64,000 nt of DNA from Sacculina carcini. Its lineage: Eukaryota; Arthropoda; Thecostraca; Sacculinidae. Location of the stretch: assembly GCA_916048095.2 (NCBI GenBank), contig OU696572.1:5599362-5663361 (forward strand), written 5' to 3'. Positions 1 to 11,664 of the stretch are shown in pieces (position 1 is the stretch's first letter; the number at the start of each line of letters is the position of its first letter). The notes beneath the pieces were generated by a model, which was given only the letters and a program-made list of their open reading frames with translations, did no database searches and had not been told where the DNA came from. The position numbers and the translations under genes are program-made.

Positions 1-350
1 CACTAAACTCTACACACAAATAATCGAAATAAATTGGATGAATTAAAGAAAATAAAGAAAATAAAGAAAATAAAGAAAATAAAGAAAATAAAGAAAATAA
101 AGAAAATAAAGAAAATAAAGAAAATAAAGAAAATAAAGAAAATAAAGAAAATAAAGAAAATAAAGAAAATAAAGAAAATAAAGAAAATAAAGAAAATAAA
201 GAAAATAAAGAAAATAAAGAAAATAAAGAAAATAAAGAAAATAAAGAAAATAAAGAAAATAAAGAAAATAAAGAAAATAAAGAAAATAAAGAAAATAAAG
301 AAAATAAAGAAAATAAAGAAAATAAAGAAAATAAAGAAAATAAAGAAAAT
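1..350 (+). repeat. Satellite unit 0 (core cut by window edge)
   Basis: The last 44 bp of a core, then a 306-bp block (34 x 9) that looks pure AAAGAAAAT. Confidence 0.95.
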
Positions 351-471
351 TAATTGTACACTCGTGCTTGCGCACTATATATACCACATATAAACCATCT
401 CTCTTGAACATCTACAATGGCCGGACCGCGTAAGACTCTGCTCGAACCCCGAGGACCTCGGTTCGAATCCC
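351..471 (+). repeat. Satellite core 1, left part
   Basis: Core sequence from TAATTGTACACTCG to the B box, where an LTR element is inserted; ATCCC at 467-471 is the left copy of its target duplication. The core resumes at 4779. Confidence 0.95.
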
Positions 472-1143
472 TGTAACGGTATTGATAATAATAATATGTT
501 GTTATGTTGATCTTCGTTTGGCTGATCGTGAAGTCTTGATAGTTCCTCTTGTTGTTGTGTTCCGCGATAACAAGTAATAGTCACCCAGTCGAAGATGAAT
601 TGTGTATTCAGGGCAACCAGTCAAATCTACTCTTAACACTTAATAAAGTCCTGAACCTAATGCTCTAATGACGACTTAATAATGGTGAGTCCTACATCGC
701 AAGTCGCTAGTCCAAGCCAAACTAACTGACCCACCAACAAGCACAGCCAAAGTACCCCTTTCTTCCCATTAAACCCCGGGTTATATACCTACGAACACAC
801 GTCGTTGGCACCATATTCCGCAAGCAATTGCCAACTGGCCAAACCGCTCGAACCACACAACCGGGACACAAGCTATTTCTGAACGCGATCTGACAGTACA
901 CAGGCGTGTTGCAATGAGATGCTCAGCCAAGTCAGACACACAAAAAAGATAATTAATCAACGGTAACACGTTGCCAAGCATATCAGGGGCAGTGTACTAC
1001 TGACGCCACCCTAACACATAAATTAGCCTAACGACAGCTGCACAAGCAAGCTGCGAAAGAACGAGAACGTAAACTGAGAAAGAGAGAAAGAAAACTGAGT
1101 AAACTGACAGATAGAAAACTGGTCTGATTATAACTTTGTTATA
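472..1143 (-). repeat. LTR-A 3' LTR (left copy)
   Basis: A 672-bp direct repeat that starts TGTAACGG on the plus strand and ends GTTATA. It is identical to 4107-4778 except for A versus T near position 590. Confidence 0.9.
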
Positions 1144-1976
1144 TCACAGCTGCGAGGTCTTTTAAACGAATGTGAACACTAGACACAATCACGGCCATCA
1201 AAGCCAACGGCTCTACTGAATCGTGATAGTTGCAATTATAGCAAACTGCCAATCATTATTTGCAGAGTTTCCACTTCAGGGTAGGACTGAGGCATTATTC
1301 TGATCAGTGATTATACAGCGCCATTTCTCACCATACACACATACTCCACAAGTACGTGCATACAGCATTGTGCGTCTGTAATAATCAACTGTCACATCGA
1401 GTCGACAGGGCCGTACATAAAACACAGGAACATCCTGTGTCACCAGTCAATTGCTGGTGAATTCTGGCACATTAACTGTCTTTTGTCGATGTTTGCCTCA
1501 TCCCAATAGTTTTGTGGTATTCCGGCAGCATCAATAACTGACAGCTCCAGCGTTCAGTATTAGCCCAAAATACTCGACAGCTTGATCAAAAGTGGGGTTT
1601 TAAAATTATTCAGACCAGTTATCTTTACATTTTCGCTTAAAAATTATTAGCTATAACCCTAACTATTCATTATGACCCATTTGACCTAAATTTTCAAGTG
1701 TGTATATCAAAGTACTTAAACACAATTATACACTGAAACAAAATTCTAGATTATCGCATGTCTATGTCTATCGCATACATTAATCGCAACTAACACAGTA
1801 ACTTAAAATCTAGAACAACACGAGTCTATATCTCACAAATATACATGAGAAACTAACTTAGTTGTAATTAACACACGGTTATGGACATAAGGTTACGGAC
1901 ACCTGGCTATAAAATTAACCTTATTAATTCTAACTAGCTCAACACATTATACATATAAAATGAGCGATATATCGTG

Positions 1977-2199
1977 TTAATAAAACCATTTGTCGCCGAC
2001 CACGAACGCGTCCACGGCTCGATCCAAGCAGGTGTTGTTGATCTTGAACCACATCAGGCAGAAGACGTATACCGGCGGGGTATACTGTCTCGACTCGTAG
2101 TCCACGCGCTGCTTCACCAGTCATCCAGCTGCTGTCGTCGTTGTGTTCAAACACCTGCAGCACTTCGCTGTGAATGTCGTAGATCCGACCGTCTTCCAT
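1977..2199 (-). pseudogene. Short protein-like stretch in LTR-A interior, frame-shifted
   Basis: A minus-strand frame beginning MEDGRIYDIHSEVLQVFEH (from 2199) gives way near 2118 to a second frame containing SRQYTPPVYVFCLMWFK and ending FVVGDKWFY at 1977. The amino acid balance across the switch is protein-like, suggesting one older coding sequence broken by an indel. I do not recognise the family. It could be an accessory ORF, a captured host exon or a chance frame. It lies in an element with no gag or pol. Confidence 0.3.
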
Positions 2200-4086
2200 G
2201 GTTACTCGTCCCCATCTTTATCGCAGTTGTCTTTCAGGTTGATTGGTGAACCGCTGGTGTTGTCTCGGCTCGTGTTGATGATGATTTCGGCATTGACTTA
2301 TCTCAGTCCGCTAATTGTTTTCGTTGTCGTTGTTAGTAGACTGTCAGTTCAGCACACGGTTGATCAGGGGGTTCAGCACACTGTTGACTCAATCTCGCCT
2401 CTTCAGACCGAAAAACGGACAATTTTCGCCAGTGACTCATTGTTCTGTGTCGGTGTGGTAGCAGGATTAAGACAGGGAATTGAATGAAAAACGCATGCAA
2501 TGTCCACTTGGAAATATGAAACTAATTTACCACGAGGTAGGAAAACAGGGGCTACATCATGAGAGGAAAATAGACAATTAATAGGAAACAATTAATAGGA
2601 GCAATATCCAGAGCCGTTTTATTTTTATCATTATGAAATATTATTGTATTTATAATTAAGCCCAATTTCACCTTATTATCAAGTTTTCATATATTTATCT
2701 AGTTTTAAAAATATATTTTACACACTTACAGAGTAATGATTCGTCTTTTGTAACTTTTAGTGCACACATGCTTCTGCGTATATTCTCCATAATTACAATC
2801 TACTCTATTGGTCGTTAATTGATGTCGTAGCATACTTCTGTGTATGCCTCCAGTTTCAACTAACCGACTTAGTCAACGAAGTAATTGCTTCAATAACTCC
2901 GCTTGTTCATTAAGTAGCATGTTAAATGCTTTCAACTAAATGTCTTATGTATTTTCACAGTTAGACGGTTGACAAAAGCCTCTTCTCTTGACACCATTTG
3001 TGCCTCGTACATTATCTTTCTTTTTTTTGCTAAATATTTAACGCATTCATATATCCATCAGTTAAGTCTATGGGACTTTCCTCGATATCCGTTTCCTATT
3101 TTATAACACCTCTTACACTCTCATTTTCTGGTATGAGATACACAGTGTCTACACCAACATCTACTTAATCTAGTCATTTAGTCATATATTCATCAGTCAT
3201 TTAGTTATTTAGTCATCTGCGGCGTATCGTGCCCTGACGTTCCAATGCATCTTATATGCGTTGCTATACATACTTTAAATGTATGCTCTTAAACATCTGT
3301 CACTTTTGACAGATAGTTTTTCATTTCATTTCAAATATTTCAACATCTCGCCTTGATTAAAAAAAAGTATTTGTCAGTGATTGTCTTCTCATATTTCTCA
3401 GTCGTATATAGTACATGTTTTGACATAAAAATTAAAATATCAAAGTCGAATTGTACACCATAATAATTATACAAATAATTAAACAGATCCCAGCCTAATA
3501 TCCAACATTAGCCTAATATTTAATTTCGTGTCCTCTAATATAATACTTAGTGTCAAAATTCACAAAAGACACCGATCATTTAATAAGTGCAATATTGTTT
3601 AATCTTGTCCCCTTTATACTAGTCAAACGCATCCTACAAGACATGCAACTTAGTTTCTTCACGCAATATTTCGATATTATTCATACATCACACCCAGCAT
3701 CTACTAAAATATTGATTGGAGGTCCTCCTATATTTACATAACATATTGATTTCTAACATTAGCTTCAAAATTAGTTCTGGGTTTTGCTTTCTGAAACACA
3801 TACTGACCTTATTCAATAGTGGTTTTCGTAAATTTTTTCATTCTTGTTTCTTACGGAATTTTCTTATCTATATTTGCTTTGGTTGTACCATTAACTATAA
3901 TACCTATGATTAAAATACATACTTTATCCATATATTTTTATATATTTCCTAATTTTATTCTGAGTAAGGCTCTGGATTCTGACAAGGCTTAAGGAAAATT
4001 GAGATAACACTCACCTCACAGTTCATTGAGCCAACGGTGGAAGTGACCGAGTTTCGACTATGCCGAGAAGATAACCACAATTAAAG

Positions 4087-4104
4087 ATCCGGGTCACGGC
4101 ACCA
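4087..4104 (-). other. LTR-A primer binding site (tRNA type)
   Basis: On the minus strand TGGTGCCGTGACCCGGAT lies 2 nt inside the LTR. TGG followed by complement to a tRNA 3' end is the standard primer site of LTR elements. I did not assign the tRNA. Confidence 0.75.
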
Positions 4105-4106
4105 AA

Positions 4107-4778
4107 TGTAACGGTATTGATAATAATAATATGTTGTTATGTTGATCTTCGTTTGGCTGATCGTGAAGTCTTGATAGTTCCTCTTGTTGTTGTGTTCCGC
4201 GATAACAAGTAATAGTCACCCAGTCGAAGTTGAATTGTGTATTCAGGGCAACCAGTCAAATCTACTCTTAACACTTAATAAAGTCCTGAACCTAATGCTC
4301 TAATGACGACTTAATAATGGTGAGTCCTACATCGCAAGTCGCTAGTCCAAGCCAAACTAACTGACCCACCAACAAGCACAGCCAAAGTACCCCTTTCTTC
4401 CCATTAAACCCCGGGTTATATACCTACGAACACACGTCGTTGGCACCATATTCCGCAAGCAATTGCCAACTGGCCAAACCGCTCGAACCACACAACCGGG
4501 ACACAAGCTATTTCTGAACGCGATCTGACAGTACACAGGCGTGTTGCAATGAGATGCTCAGCCAAGTCAGACACACAAAAAAGATAATTAATCAACGGTA
4601 ACACGTTGCCAAGCATATCAGGGGCAGTGTACTACTGACGCCACCCTAACACATAAATTAGCCTAACGACAGCTGCACAAGCAAGCTGCGAAAGAACGAG
4701 AACGTAAACTGAGAAAGAGAGAAAGAAAACTGAGTAAACTGACAGATAGAAAACTGGTCTGATTATAACTTTGTTATA
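4107..4778 (-). repeat. LTR-A 5' LTR (right copy)
   Basis: A 672-bp direct repeat of 472-1143. In element orientation this is the upstream LTR, because the primer site lies immediately downstream of it on the minus strand. Confidence 0.9.
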
Positions 4779-5313
4779 ATCCCAGCCAGGTAATAACTTT
4801 CTTCACTCAACACTAAACTCTACACACAAATAATCGAAATAAATTGGATGAATTAAAGAAAATAAAGAAAATAAAGAAAATAAAGAAAATAAAGAAAATA
4901 TAGAAAATAAAGAAAATAAAGAAAATAAAGAAAATAAAGAAAATAAAGAAAATAAAGAAAATAAAGAAAATAAAGAAAATAAAGAAAATAAAGAAAATAA
5001 AGAAAATAAAGAAAATAAAGAAAATAAAGAAAATAAAGAAAATAAAGAAAATAAAGAAAATAAAGAAAATAAAGAAAATAAAGAAAATAAAGAAAATAAA
5101 GAAAATAAAGAAAATAAAGAAAATAAAGAAAATAAAGAAAATAAAGAAAATAAAGAAAATAAAGAAAATAGAGAAAATAGAGAAAATAAAGAAAATAAAG
5201 AAAATAAAGAAAATAAAGAAAATATAGAAAATAAAGAAAATAAAGAAAATAAAGAAAATAAAGAAAATATAGAAAATATAGAAAATATAGAAAATATAGA
5301 AAATAAAGAAAAT
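4779..5313 (+). repeat. Satellite core 1, right part, and its block
   Basis: The core resumes with the ATCCC target duplicate (to 4854). A 459-bp block (51 x 9) follows, with two AGAG-type and several ATAG-type variants, the latter clustered at the right end. Confidence 0.95.
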
Positions 5314-5883
5314 TAATTGTACACTCGTGCTTGCGCACTATATATACCACATATAAACCATCTCTCTTGAACATCTACAATGGCCGGACCGCGTAAGACT
5401 CTGCTCGAACCCCGAGGACCTCGGTTCGAATCCCAGCCAGGTAATAACTTTCTTCACTCAACACTAAACTCTACACACAAATAATCGAAATAAATTGGAT
5501 GAATTAAAGAAAATAAAGAAAATAAAGAAAATAAAGAAAATAAAGAAAATAAAGAAAATAAAGAAAATAAAGAAAATAAAGAAAATAAAGAAAATAAAGA
5601 AAATAAAGAAAATAAAGAAAATAAAGAAAATAAAGAAAATAAAGAAAATAAAGAAAATAAAGAAAATAAAGAAAATAAAGAAAATAAAGAAAATAAAGAA
5701 AATAAAGAAAATAAAGAAAATAAAGAAAATAAAGAAAATAAAGAAAATAAAGAAAATAAAGAAAATAAAGAAAATAAAGAAAATAAAGAAAATAAAGAAA
5801 ATAAAGAAAATAAAGAAAATAAAGAAAATAAAGAAAATAAAGAAAATAAAGAAAATAAAGAAAATAAAGAAAATAAAGAAAAT
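5314..5883 (+). repeat. Satellite unit 2
   Basis: Complete 192-bp core (5314-5505) and a pure 378-bp block (42 x 9). The core begins after AAAAT, as in units 1-4 and 21-25. Confidence 0.95.
5381..5433 (+). promoter_or_regulatory. tRNA-like head of the core (Pol III A-like and B box), exemplar copy
   Basis: In this and every complete core, TGGCCGGACCGCG (A-box-like, resembling the Ser/Leu tRNA D arm but off consensus) is followed about 30 bp later by GGTTCGAATCC at 5423-5433, a perfect B box. Between them CTCGAACCCCGAG can fold as a hairpin, and CCGAGGACCTCGG is a near-perfect palindrome. The sequence does not close into a full cloverleaf: the acceptor stem is not matched and the T stem has a C-C mismatch. 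It is therefore a tRNA-derived sequence, as in SINE heads, and not a working tRNA gene. Whether Pol III uses it is unknown. Confidence 0.6.
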
Positions 5884-6642
5884 TAATTGTACACTCGTGC
5901 TTGCGCACTATATATACCACATATAAACCATCTCTCTTGAACATCTACAATGGCCGGACCGCGTAAGACTCTGCTCGAACCCCGAGGACCTCGGTTCGAA
6001 TCCCAGCCAGGTAATAACTTTCTTCACTCAACACTAAACTCTACACACAAATAATCGAAATAAATTGGATGAATTAAAGAAAATAAAGAAAATAAAGAAA
6101 ATAAAGAAAATATAGAAAATAAAGAAAATAAAGAAAATAAAGAAAATAAAGAAAATAAAGAAAATAAAGAAAATAAAGAAAATAAAGAAAATAAAGAAAA
6201 TAAAGAAAATAAAGAAAATAAAGAAAATAAAGAAAATAAAGAAAATAAAGAAAATAAAGAAAATAAAGAAAATAAAGAAAATAAAGAAAATAAAGAAAAT
6301 AAAGAAAATAAAGAAAATAAAGAAAATAAAGAAAATAAAGAAAATAAAGAAAATAAAGAAAATAAAGAAAATAAAGAAAATAAAGAAAATAAAGAAAATA
6401 AAGAAAATAAAGAAAATAAAGAAAATAAAGAAAATAAAGAAAATAAAGAAAATAAAGAAAATAAAGAAAATAAAGAAAATAAAGAAAATAAAGAAAATAA
6501 AGAAAATAAAGAAAATAAAGAAAATAAAGAAAATAAAGAAAATAAAGAAAATAAAGAAAATAAAGAAAATAAAGAAAATAAAGAAAATAAAGAAAATAAA
6601 GAAAATAAAGAAAATATAGAAAATATAGAAAATAAAGAAAAT
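5884..6642 (+). repeat. Satellite unit 3
   Basis: Core 5884-6075, block 567 bp (63 x 9), with single ATAG variants near the left end and a pair at the right end. Confidence 0.95.
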
Positions 6643-8355
6643 TAATTGTACACTCGTGCTTGCGCACTATATATACCACATATAAACCATCTCTCTTGAA
6701 CATCTACAATGGCCGGACCGCGTAAGACTCTGCTCGAACCCCGAGGACCTCGGTTCGAATCCCAGCCAGGTAATAACTTTCTTCACTCAACACTAAACTC
6801 TACACACAAATAATCGAAATAAATTGGATGAATTAAAGAAAATAAAGAAAATAAAGAAAATAAAGAAAATAAAGAAAATAAAGAAAATAAAGAAAATAAA
6901 GAAAATAAAGAAAATAAAGAAAATAAAGAAAATAAAGAAAATAAAGAAAATAAAGAAAATAAAGAAAATAAAGAAAATAAAGAAAATAAAGAAAATAAAG
7001 AAAATAAAGAAAATAAAGAAAATAAAGAAAATAAAGAAAATAAAGAAAATAAAGAAAATAAAGAAAATAAAGAAAATAAAGAAAATAAAGAAAATAAAGA
7101 AAATAAAGAAAATAAAGAAAATAAAGAAAATAAAGAAAATAAAGAAAATAAAGAAAATAAAGAAAATAAAGAAAATAAAGAAAATAAAGAAAATAAAGAA
7201 AATAAAGAAAATAAAGAAAATAAAGAAAATAAAGAAAATAAAGAAAATAAAGAAAATAAAGAAAATAAAGAAAATAAAGAAAATAAAGAAAATAAAGAAA
7301 ATAAAGAAAATAAAGAAAATAAAGAAAATAAAGAAAATAAAGAAAATAAAGAAAATAAAGAAAATAAAGAAAATAAAGAAAATAAAGAAAATAAAGAAAA
7401 TAAAGAAAATAAAGAAAATAAAGAAAATAAAGAAAATAAAGAAAATAAAGAAAATAAAGAAAATAAAGAAAATAAAGAAAATAAAGAAAATAAAGAAAAT
7501 AAAGAAAATAAAGAAAATAAAGAAAATAAAGAAAATAAAGAAAATAAAGAAAATAAAGAAAATAAAGAAAATAAAGAAAATAAAGAAAATAAAGAAAATA
7601 AAGAAAATAAAGAAAATAAAGAAAATAAAGAAAATAAAGAAAATAAAGAAAATAAAGAAAATAAAGAAAATAAAGAAAATAAAGAAAATAAAGAAAATTA
7701 AGAAAATTAAGAAAATTAAGAAAATTAAGAAAATTAAGAAAATTAAGAAAATTAAGAAAATTAAGAAAATTAAGAAAATTAAGAAAATTAAGAAAATTAA
7801 GAAAATTAAGAAAATTAAGAAAATTAAGAAAATTAAGAAAATTAAGAAAATTAAGAAAATTAAGAAAATTAAGAAAATTAAGAAAATTAAGAAAATTAAG
7901 AAAATTAAGAAAATTAAGAAAATTAAGAAAATTAAGAAAATTAAGAAAATTAAGAAAATTAAGAAAATTAAGAAAATTAAGAAAATTAAGAAAATTAAGA
8001 AAATTAAGAAAATTAAGAAAATTAAGAAAATTAAGAAAATTAAGAAAATTAAGAAAATTAAGAAAATTAAGAAAATTAAGAAAATTAAGAAAATTAAGAA
8101 AATTAAGAAAATTAAGAAAATTAAGAAAATTAAGAAAATTAAGAAAATTAAGAAAATTAAGAAAATTAAGAAAATTAAGAAAATTAAGAAAATTAAGAAA
8201 ATTAAGAAAATTAAGAAAATTAAGAAAATTAAGAAAATTAAGAAAATTAAGAAAATTAAGAAAATTAAGAAAATTAAGAAAATTAAGAAAATTAAGAAAA
8301 TTAAGAAAATTAAGAAAATAAAGAAAATATAGAAAATATAGAAAATAAAGAAATT
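6643..8355 (+). repeat. Satellite unit 4 with the longest block
   Basis: Core 6643-6834, block 1,521 bp, exactly 169 x 9. The first half is canonical. From about 7697 to 8320 every repeat is TAAGAAAAT, about 69 in a row, after which canonical and two ATAG repeats close the block. The sharp switch between two homogeneous halves suggests two separate expansions. Confidence 0.95.
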
Positions 8356-8395
8356 TAATTGTACACTCGTGCTTGCGCACTATATATACAACATA
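8356..8395 (+). repeat. Satellite core 5, left part
   Basis: The first 40 bp of a core, ending at ACATA, where the LINE 3' tail (ATT repeats) begins. The core resumes at 10781. Confidence 0.9.
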
Positions 8396-10780
8396 TTATT
8401 ATTATTATTATTAATTACAGGCAAATCCAGTAGCATGGGAAGAGTGCAAGCACTATTACCACCCTAAGGTGGCCCCATGTACCGGAAGCGCCCAAAAGAT
8501 TCAGAGAGAAAGAGAGTTCGAAGAGAAAAAAGTCTAGAAAGAGATTTGGAAAGAAAATAATAAAAAAATAACAATAAATAATAAACCATCATCCGATAAC
8601 AATCCATAATGTCACTCCGCCCACGCTCCTCAATAAATAATAACAATCAACAATAAATATGTGATTCAGTAAATAACAGCCATCAATAAATAAGAATAAA
8701 TATTAACAAATAAGTAATAAATAACAATCAAGAACAATACATATGATTCAATAAGAAACATCCAACAATAAATATAAATATGATTCAATAAGTAACAACA
8801 ATACAAATAAATATGATTCAATAAACAATAACACCAATAAATATGATTCAATAAACAACAACAACAATAAATACGATTCAATAAACAGCAACAACAATAA
8901 ATATGATTCAATAAACAACAACAACAATAAATATGACTCAATAAACAGCAACAACAATAAATATGATTCAATAAACAACAACAGCCAAAAAGTAAAAGTA
9001 TAATTTAATAAATAACAACAACCAATAATAAATAGTAATAAATAGAGAGTAAAATAGGAATAAATATAAATAAATAGAAAATAAATAACAATAAATATGA
9101 ATAAATATACAATTAATAAGACTCAACAGTCAATTCCGCTCTTTCAGTAGCATTTCATTTACTTTGGCCTTGAATTTGTTCAAATTGTTCTGCGAGAAAG
9201 CCTCCTCCTTCAACGTGTTCCAAGTAGACACAGTGGCCAGAAGAAAGCAACGTTGGAAGTGTTTTGTACGACAACGAATTGGAGCCATGCACTGGGAATG
9301 CTGTTTGGATGTAAACCGTGTGCTTCTTGCTGCCACGAAATCATCAGGAATTGACTTGCTCATCGGATGATGGTCGTTGTGCTTGATCTTGTACAGCATG
9401 CACACGCTGCTGACCTTTCGACGATGGCAAAGATCACCAAGAACCAAGTCACCACAGAGGAACTTGCAAGTTCTAACAACTCTGTTGATGAGATTGAGGT
9501 GACAATCCGCAGCAGAAGACCACACGGGGGCGCAGTACTCCAGAATTGGCAAAATGAAACAGCGAAAACAATTTTTTGAGATTGTGCTGCTACCGAACAT
9601 CCGATATGCCTTTCTTATAATTCCCAGTTTCCGCGATGCCGAACAAACTAGCTTCCGAATGTGACTCTCAAACGTCAGCTTTGAGTCTACATGTACTCCC
9701 AATATTTTGAGCTCATCACACACGTTGAGTTGGGCGTCATTTATGAGGATAGCTCCATGTGAAGGCTGAACGGTACGTGACCTAGAAACCAACAAGCATT
9801 TAGATTTCGAAGTGTTCAGCATCATATTCCACCTCTCACACCACTTCAGGACGCTGCTGAGATCGTCGTTGACCGTTTGACGCACCTGTGGTCTGTCCGA
9901 AGGAGATGAAATTACAGCCACCAAGGTGATATCATCAGCATATCCATATACAGGGTTGCGTGTGGTTGTGTACAGGTCAGCGGTGTAAATGTTGAACAAA
10001 ATAGGACCCAACACACTTCCCTGCGGGACACCGGACACAATGCTCTGCCAGCCACTGTATGCTCCATCGATGGCAACACGTTGTACGCGATTGGATAGAA
10101 ATTGATGCAAAACACTTAGCAAACGGCCGCCGACTCCAATGTTTCTCAGTTTTTGCAACAAGCCCTGGTGGCTCACACGGTCAAATGCTGCCGAAAAATC
10201 CAACTGCACAATCCAGGCTTCACTGCCTTTGTCTAGCACTTGCTGGAGCTCATGCGTGATAGTAAGCAGAGTGTCAGTCGTGCTGAGTTTTTTGCGGTAT
10301 GCAAATTGGTTTTCCGACAGCAGATTGTTGCTCTCCAGGTACTTGGACAGTCTGGAAGATATCAAGTGCTCGAATATTTTGGACAGAATCGGCGTAATTG
10401 ATATTGGCCGGTAGTTTGCAACATCAGCTGAATTGGTTCCTTTTGGTATGGGCGTGATATTCGCAACCCGCCAACATGATGGAAACGAACCAGTCTTCAT
10501 CAAGCGCCTGAAAATAGCACTGAGCTTCGGAGCTAGAGTATCTGCCGTGTTCTTGAAAAATAGCGGAAACATATTCAGAGGGTCTGTTCCTCCGTGGGCA
10601 TCTAGGTCTTTCATGAGATTCGCCACTTCTTTTGATCGGAAGGCAATGCCTTTGATTTTCGGGGCGAGGACAGATGAATCGTCAGACGGAATGGACCCTT
10701 GACATTGCTTGGTATTGAAGTAATCCATAAGCAACTCTGCCTTCTCTGTTGGGTTGATTTTGAGCTCACCGTTCGCTGAA
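8396..10780 (-). mobile_element. 5'-truncated LINE (jockey/CR1 group), copy 1
   Basis: Minus-strand insertion that splits satellite core 5. It has a short (AAT)n tail at its 3' end (8396-8414), an AT-rich 3' UTR with a roughly 30-bp minisatellite, and an ORF for reverse transcriptase. The endonuclease region is missing. The 5' junction lies at the AACCATCTCTCTTG sequence of the core, which is present twice there (10781-10808), possibly a target-side duplication. No clean matching duplication is visible at the 3' end. The whole element recurs 4,806 bp downstream. Confidence 0.85.
8745..8990 (-). repeat. Minisatellite of about 30 bp in the LINE 3' UTR, copy 1
   Basis: About eight copies of a 30-36-bp unit of the type AATATGATTCAATAAACAAC, variably followed by AACAAC. 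The resulting frames on the minus strand read FIESYLLLLL repeatedly and are not genes. Confidence 0.85.
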
Positions 10781-10796
10781 AACCATCTCTCTTGAA
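9130..10796 (-). CDS. LINE reverse transcriptase fragment, copy 1
   Basis: RNA-dependent DNA polymerase of a non-LTR retrotransposon, which copies its own RNA at a nicked target. The frame runs upstream to an ATG in the satellite core (10896), giving 588 codons of which the first 33 or so are read through the core. In that numbering NYRPIS is near 161, motif A (LDFSAAFD) 232-239, motif B (GVPQGSVLGP) 289-298 and the catalytic YADD 319-322. A thumb and C-terminal region ending in a TVSTWNTL motif follow. No apurinic endonuclease domain precedes the RT, so the copy is 5'-truncated and cannot be autonomous, although no stop interrupts what is left. The clade is uncertain: the (AAT)n tail fits I/jockey relatives, and the RT alone also fits CR1-like lines. 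Confidence 0.85.
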
Positions 10797-11664
10797 CCAT
10801 CTCTCTTGAACATCTACAATGGCCGGACCGCGTAAGACTCTGCTCGAACCCCGAGGACCTCGGTTCGAATCCCAGCCAGGTAATAACTTTCTTCACTCAA
10901 CACTAAACTCTACACACAAATAATCGAAATAAATTGGATGAATTAAAGAAAATAAAGAAAATAAAGAAAATAAAGAAAATAAAGAAAATAAAGAAAATAA
11001 AGAAAATAAAGAAAATAAAGAAAATAAAGAAAATAAAGAAAATAAAGAAAATAAAGAAAATAAAGAAAATAAAGAAAATAAAGAAAATAAAGAAAATAAA
11101 GAAAATAAAGAAAATAGAGAAAATAGAGAAAATAGAGAAAATAGAGAAAATAGAGAAAATAGAGAAAATAAAGAAAATAAAGAAAATAAAGAAAATAAAG
11201 AAAATAGAGAAAATAGAGAAAATAGAGAAAATAGAGAAAATAAAGAAAATAAAGAAAATAAAGAAAATAAAGAAAATAGAGAAAATAGAGAAAATAGAGA
11301 AAATAAAGAAAATAAAGAAAATAAAGAAAATAAAGAAAATAAAGAAAATAAAGAAAATAAAGAAAATAAAGAAAATAAAGAAAATAAAGAAAATAAAGAA
11401 AATAAAGAAGATAAAGAAGATAAAGAAGATAAAGAAGATAAAGAAGATAAAGAAGATAAAGAAGATAAAGAAAATAAAGAAAATAAAGAAAATAAAGAAA
11501 ATAAAGAAAATAAAGAAAATAAAGAAAATAAAGAAAATAAAGAAAATAAAGAAAATAAAGAAAATAAAGAAAATAAAGAAAATAAAGAAAATAAAGAAAA
11601 TAAAGAAAATAAAGAAAATAAAGAAAATAAAGAAAATATAGAAAATATAGAAAATAAAGAAATT
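10781..11664 (+). repeat. Satellite core 5, right part, and its block
   Basis: The core resumes with a doubled AACCATCTCTCTTG. The block (10945-11664) is 720 bp (80 x 9) with an ordered variant pattern: six AGAG repeats, five canonical, four AGAG, five canonical, three AGAG, a canonical run, seven AAAGAAGAT, a canonical run, two ATAG. Confidence 0.95.

Larger units (their letters stand above)
1144..4106 (-). other. LTR-A interior, no recognisable gag or pol
   Basis: AT-rich interior of the LTR element. No zinc knuckle, aspartic protease, YxDD or integrase motif is visible in any frame. The only protein-like stretch is near 1977-2199 on the minus strand. Roughly 2600-4080 is AT-rich with no feature I can support. 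Confidence 0.7.
472..4778 (-). mobile_element. Non-autonomous LTR retrotransposon (LTR-A) inside a satellite core
   Basis: Two 672-bp direct repeats (472-1143 and 4107-4778) bound a 2,963-bp interior, and ATCCC flanks the element on both sides (467-471, 4779-4783). A tRNA-type primer site adjoins the right LTR on the minus strand, so the element reads right to left. I find no gag, protease, RT or integrase in the interior, which makes it a LARD-like non-autonomous element that needs enzymes from elsewhere. The LTRs differ at one position I could see (590 versus its partner), so insertion was recent. Read as minus strand the LTR begins TA and ends CA, so one end is not the usual TG. Confidence 0.85.

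Noticed and set aside
781..981. 66-codon frame on the minus strand, repeated identically at 4416-4616
   Set aside because: It lies in the two LTR copies of LTR-A, so identity reflects the LTRs. No protein motif is visible.
5381..5445. Working tRNA gene in each core
   Set aside because: The B box is perfect, but the acceptor stem does not pair, the T stem has a mismatch and the A box is off consensus.
8666..8981. Cys- and Leu-rich frames (YCCCCLLNHI, FIESYLLLLL)
   Set aside because: They are translations of a roughly 30-bp minisatellite in a LINE 3' UTR.
9164..10702. Plus-strand frames across the LINE (for example 10433-10702)
   Set aside because: They are antisense shadows of the RT frame and carry no motif.
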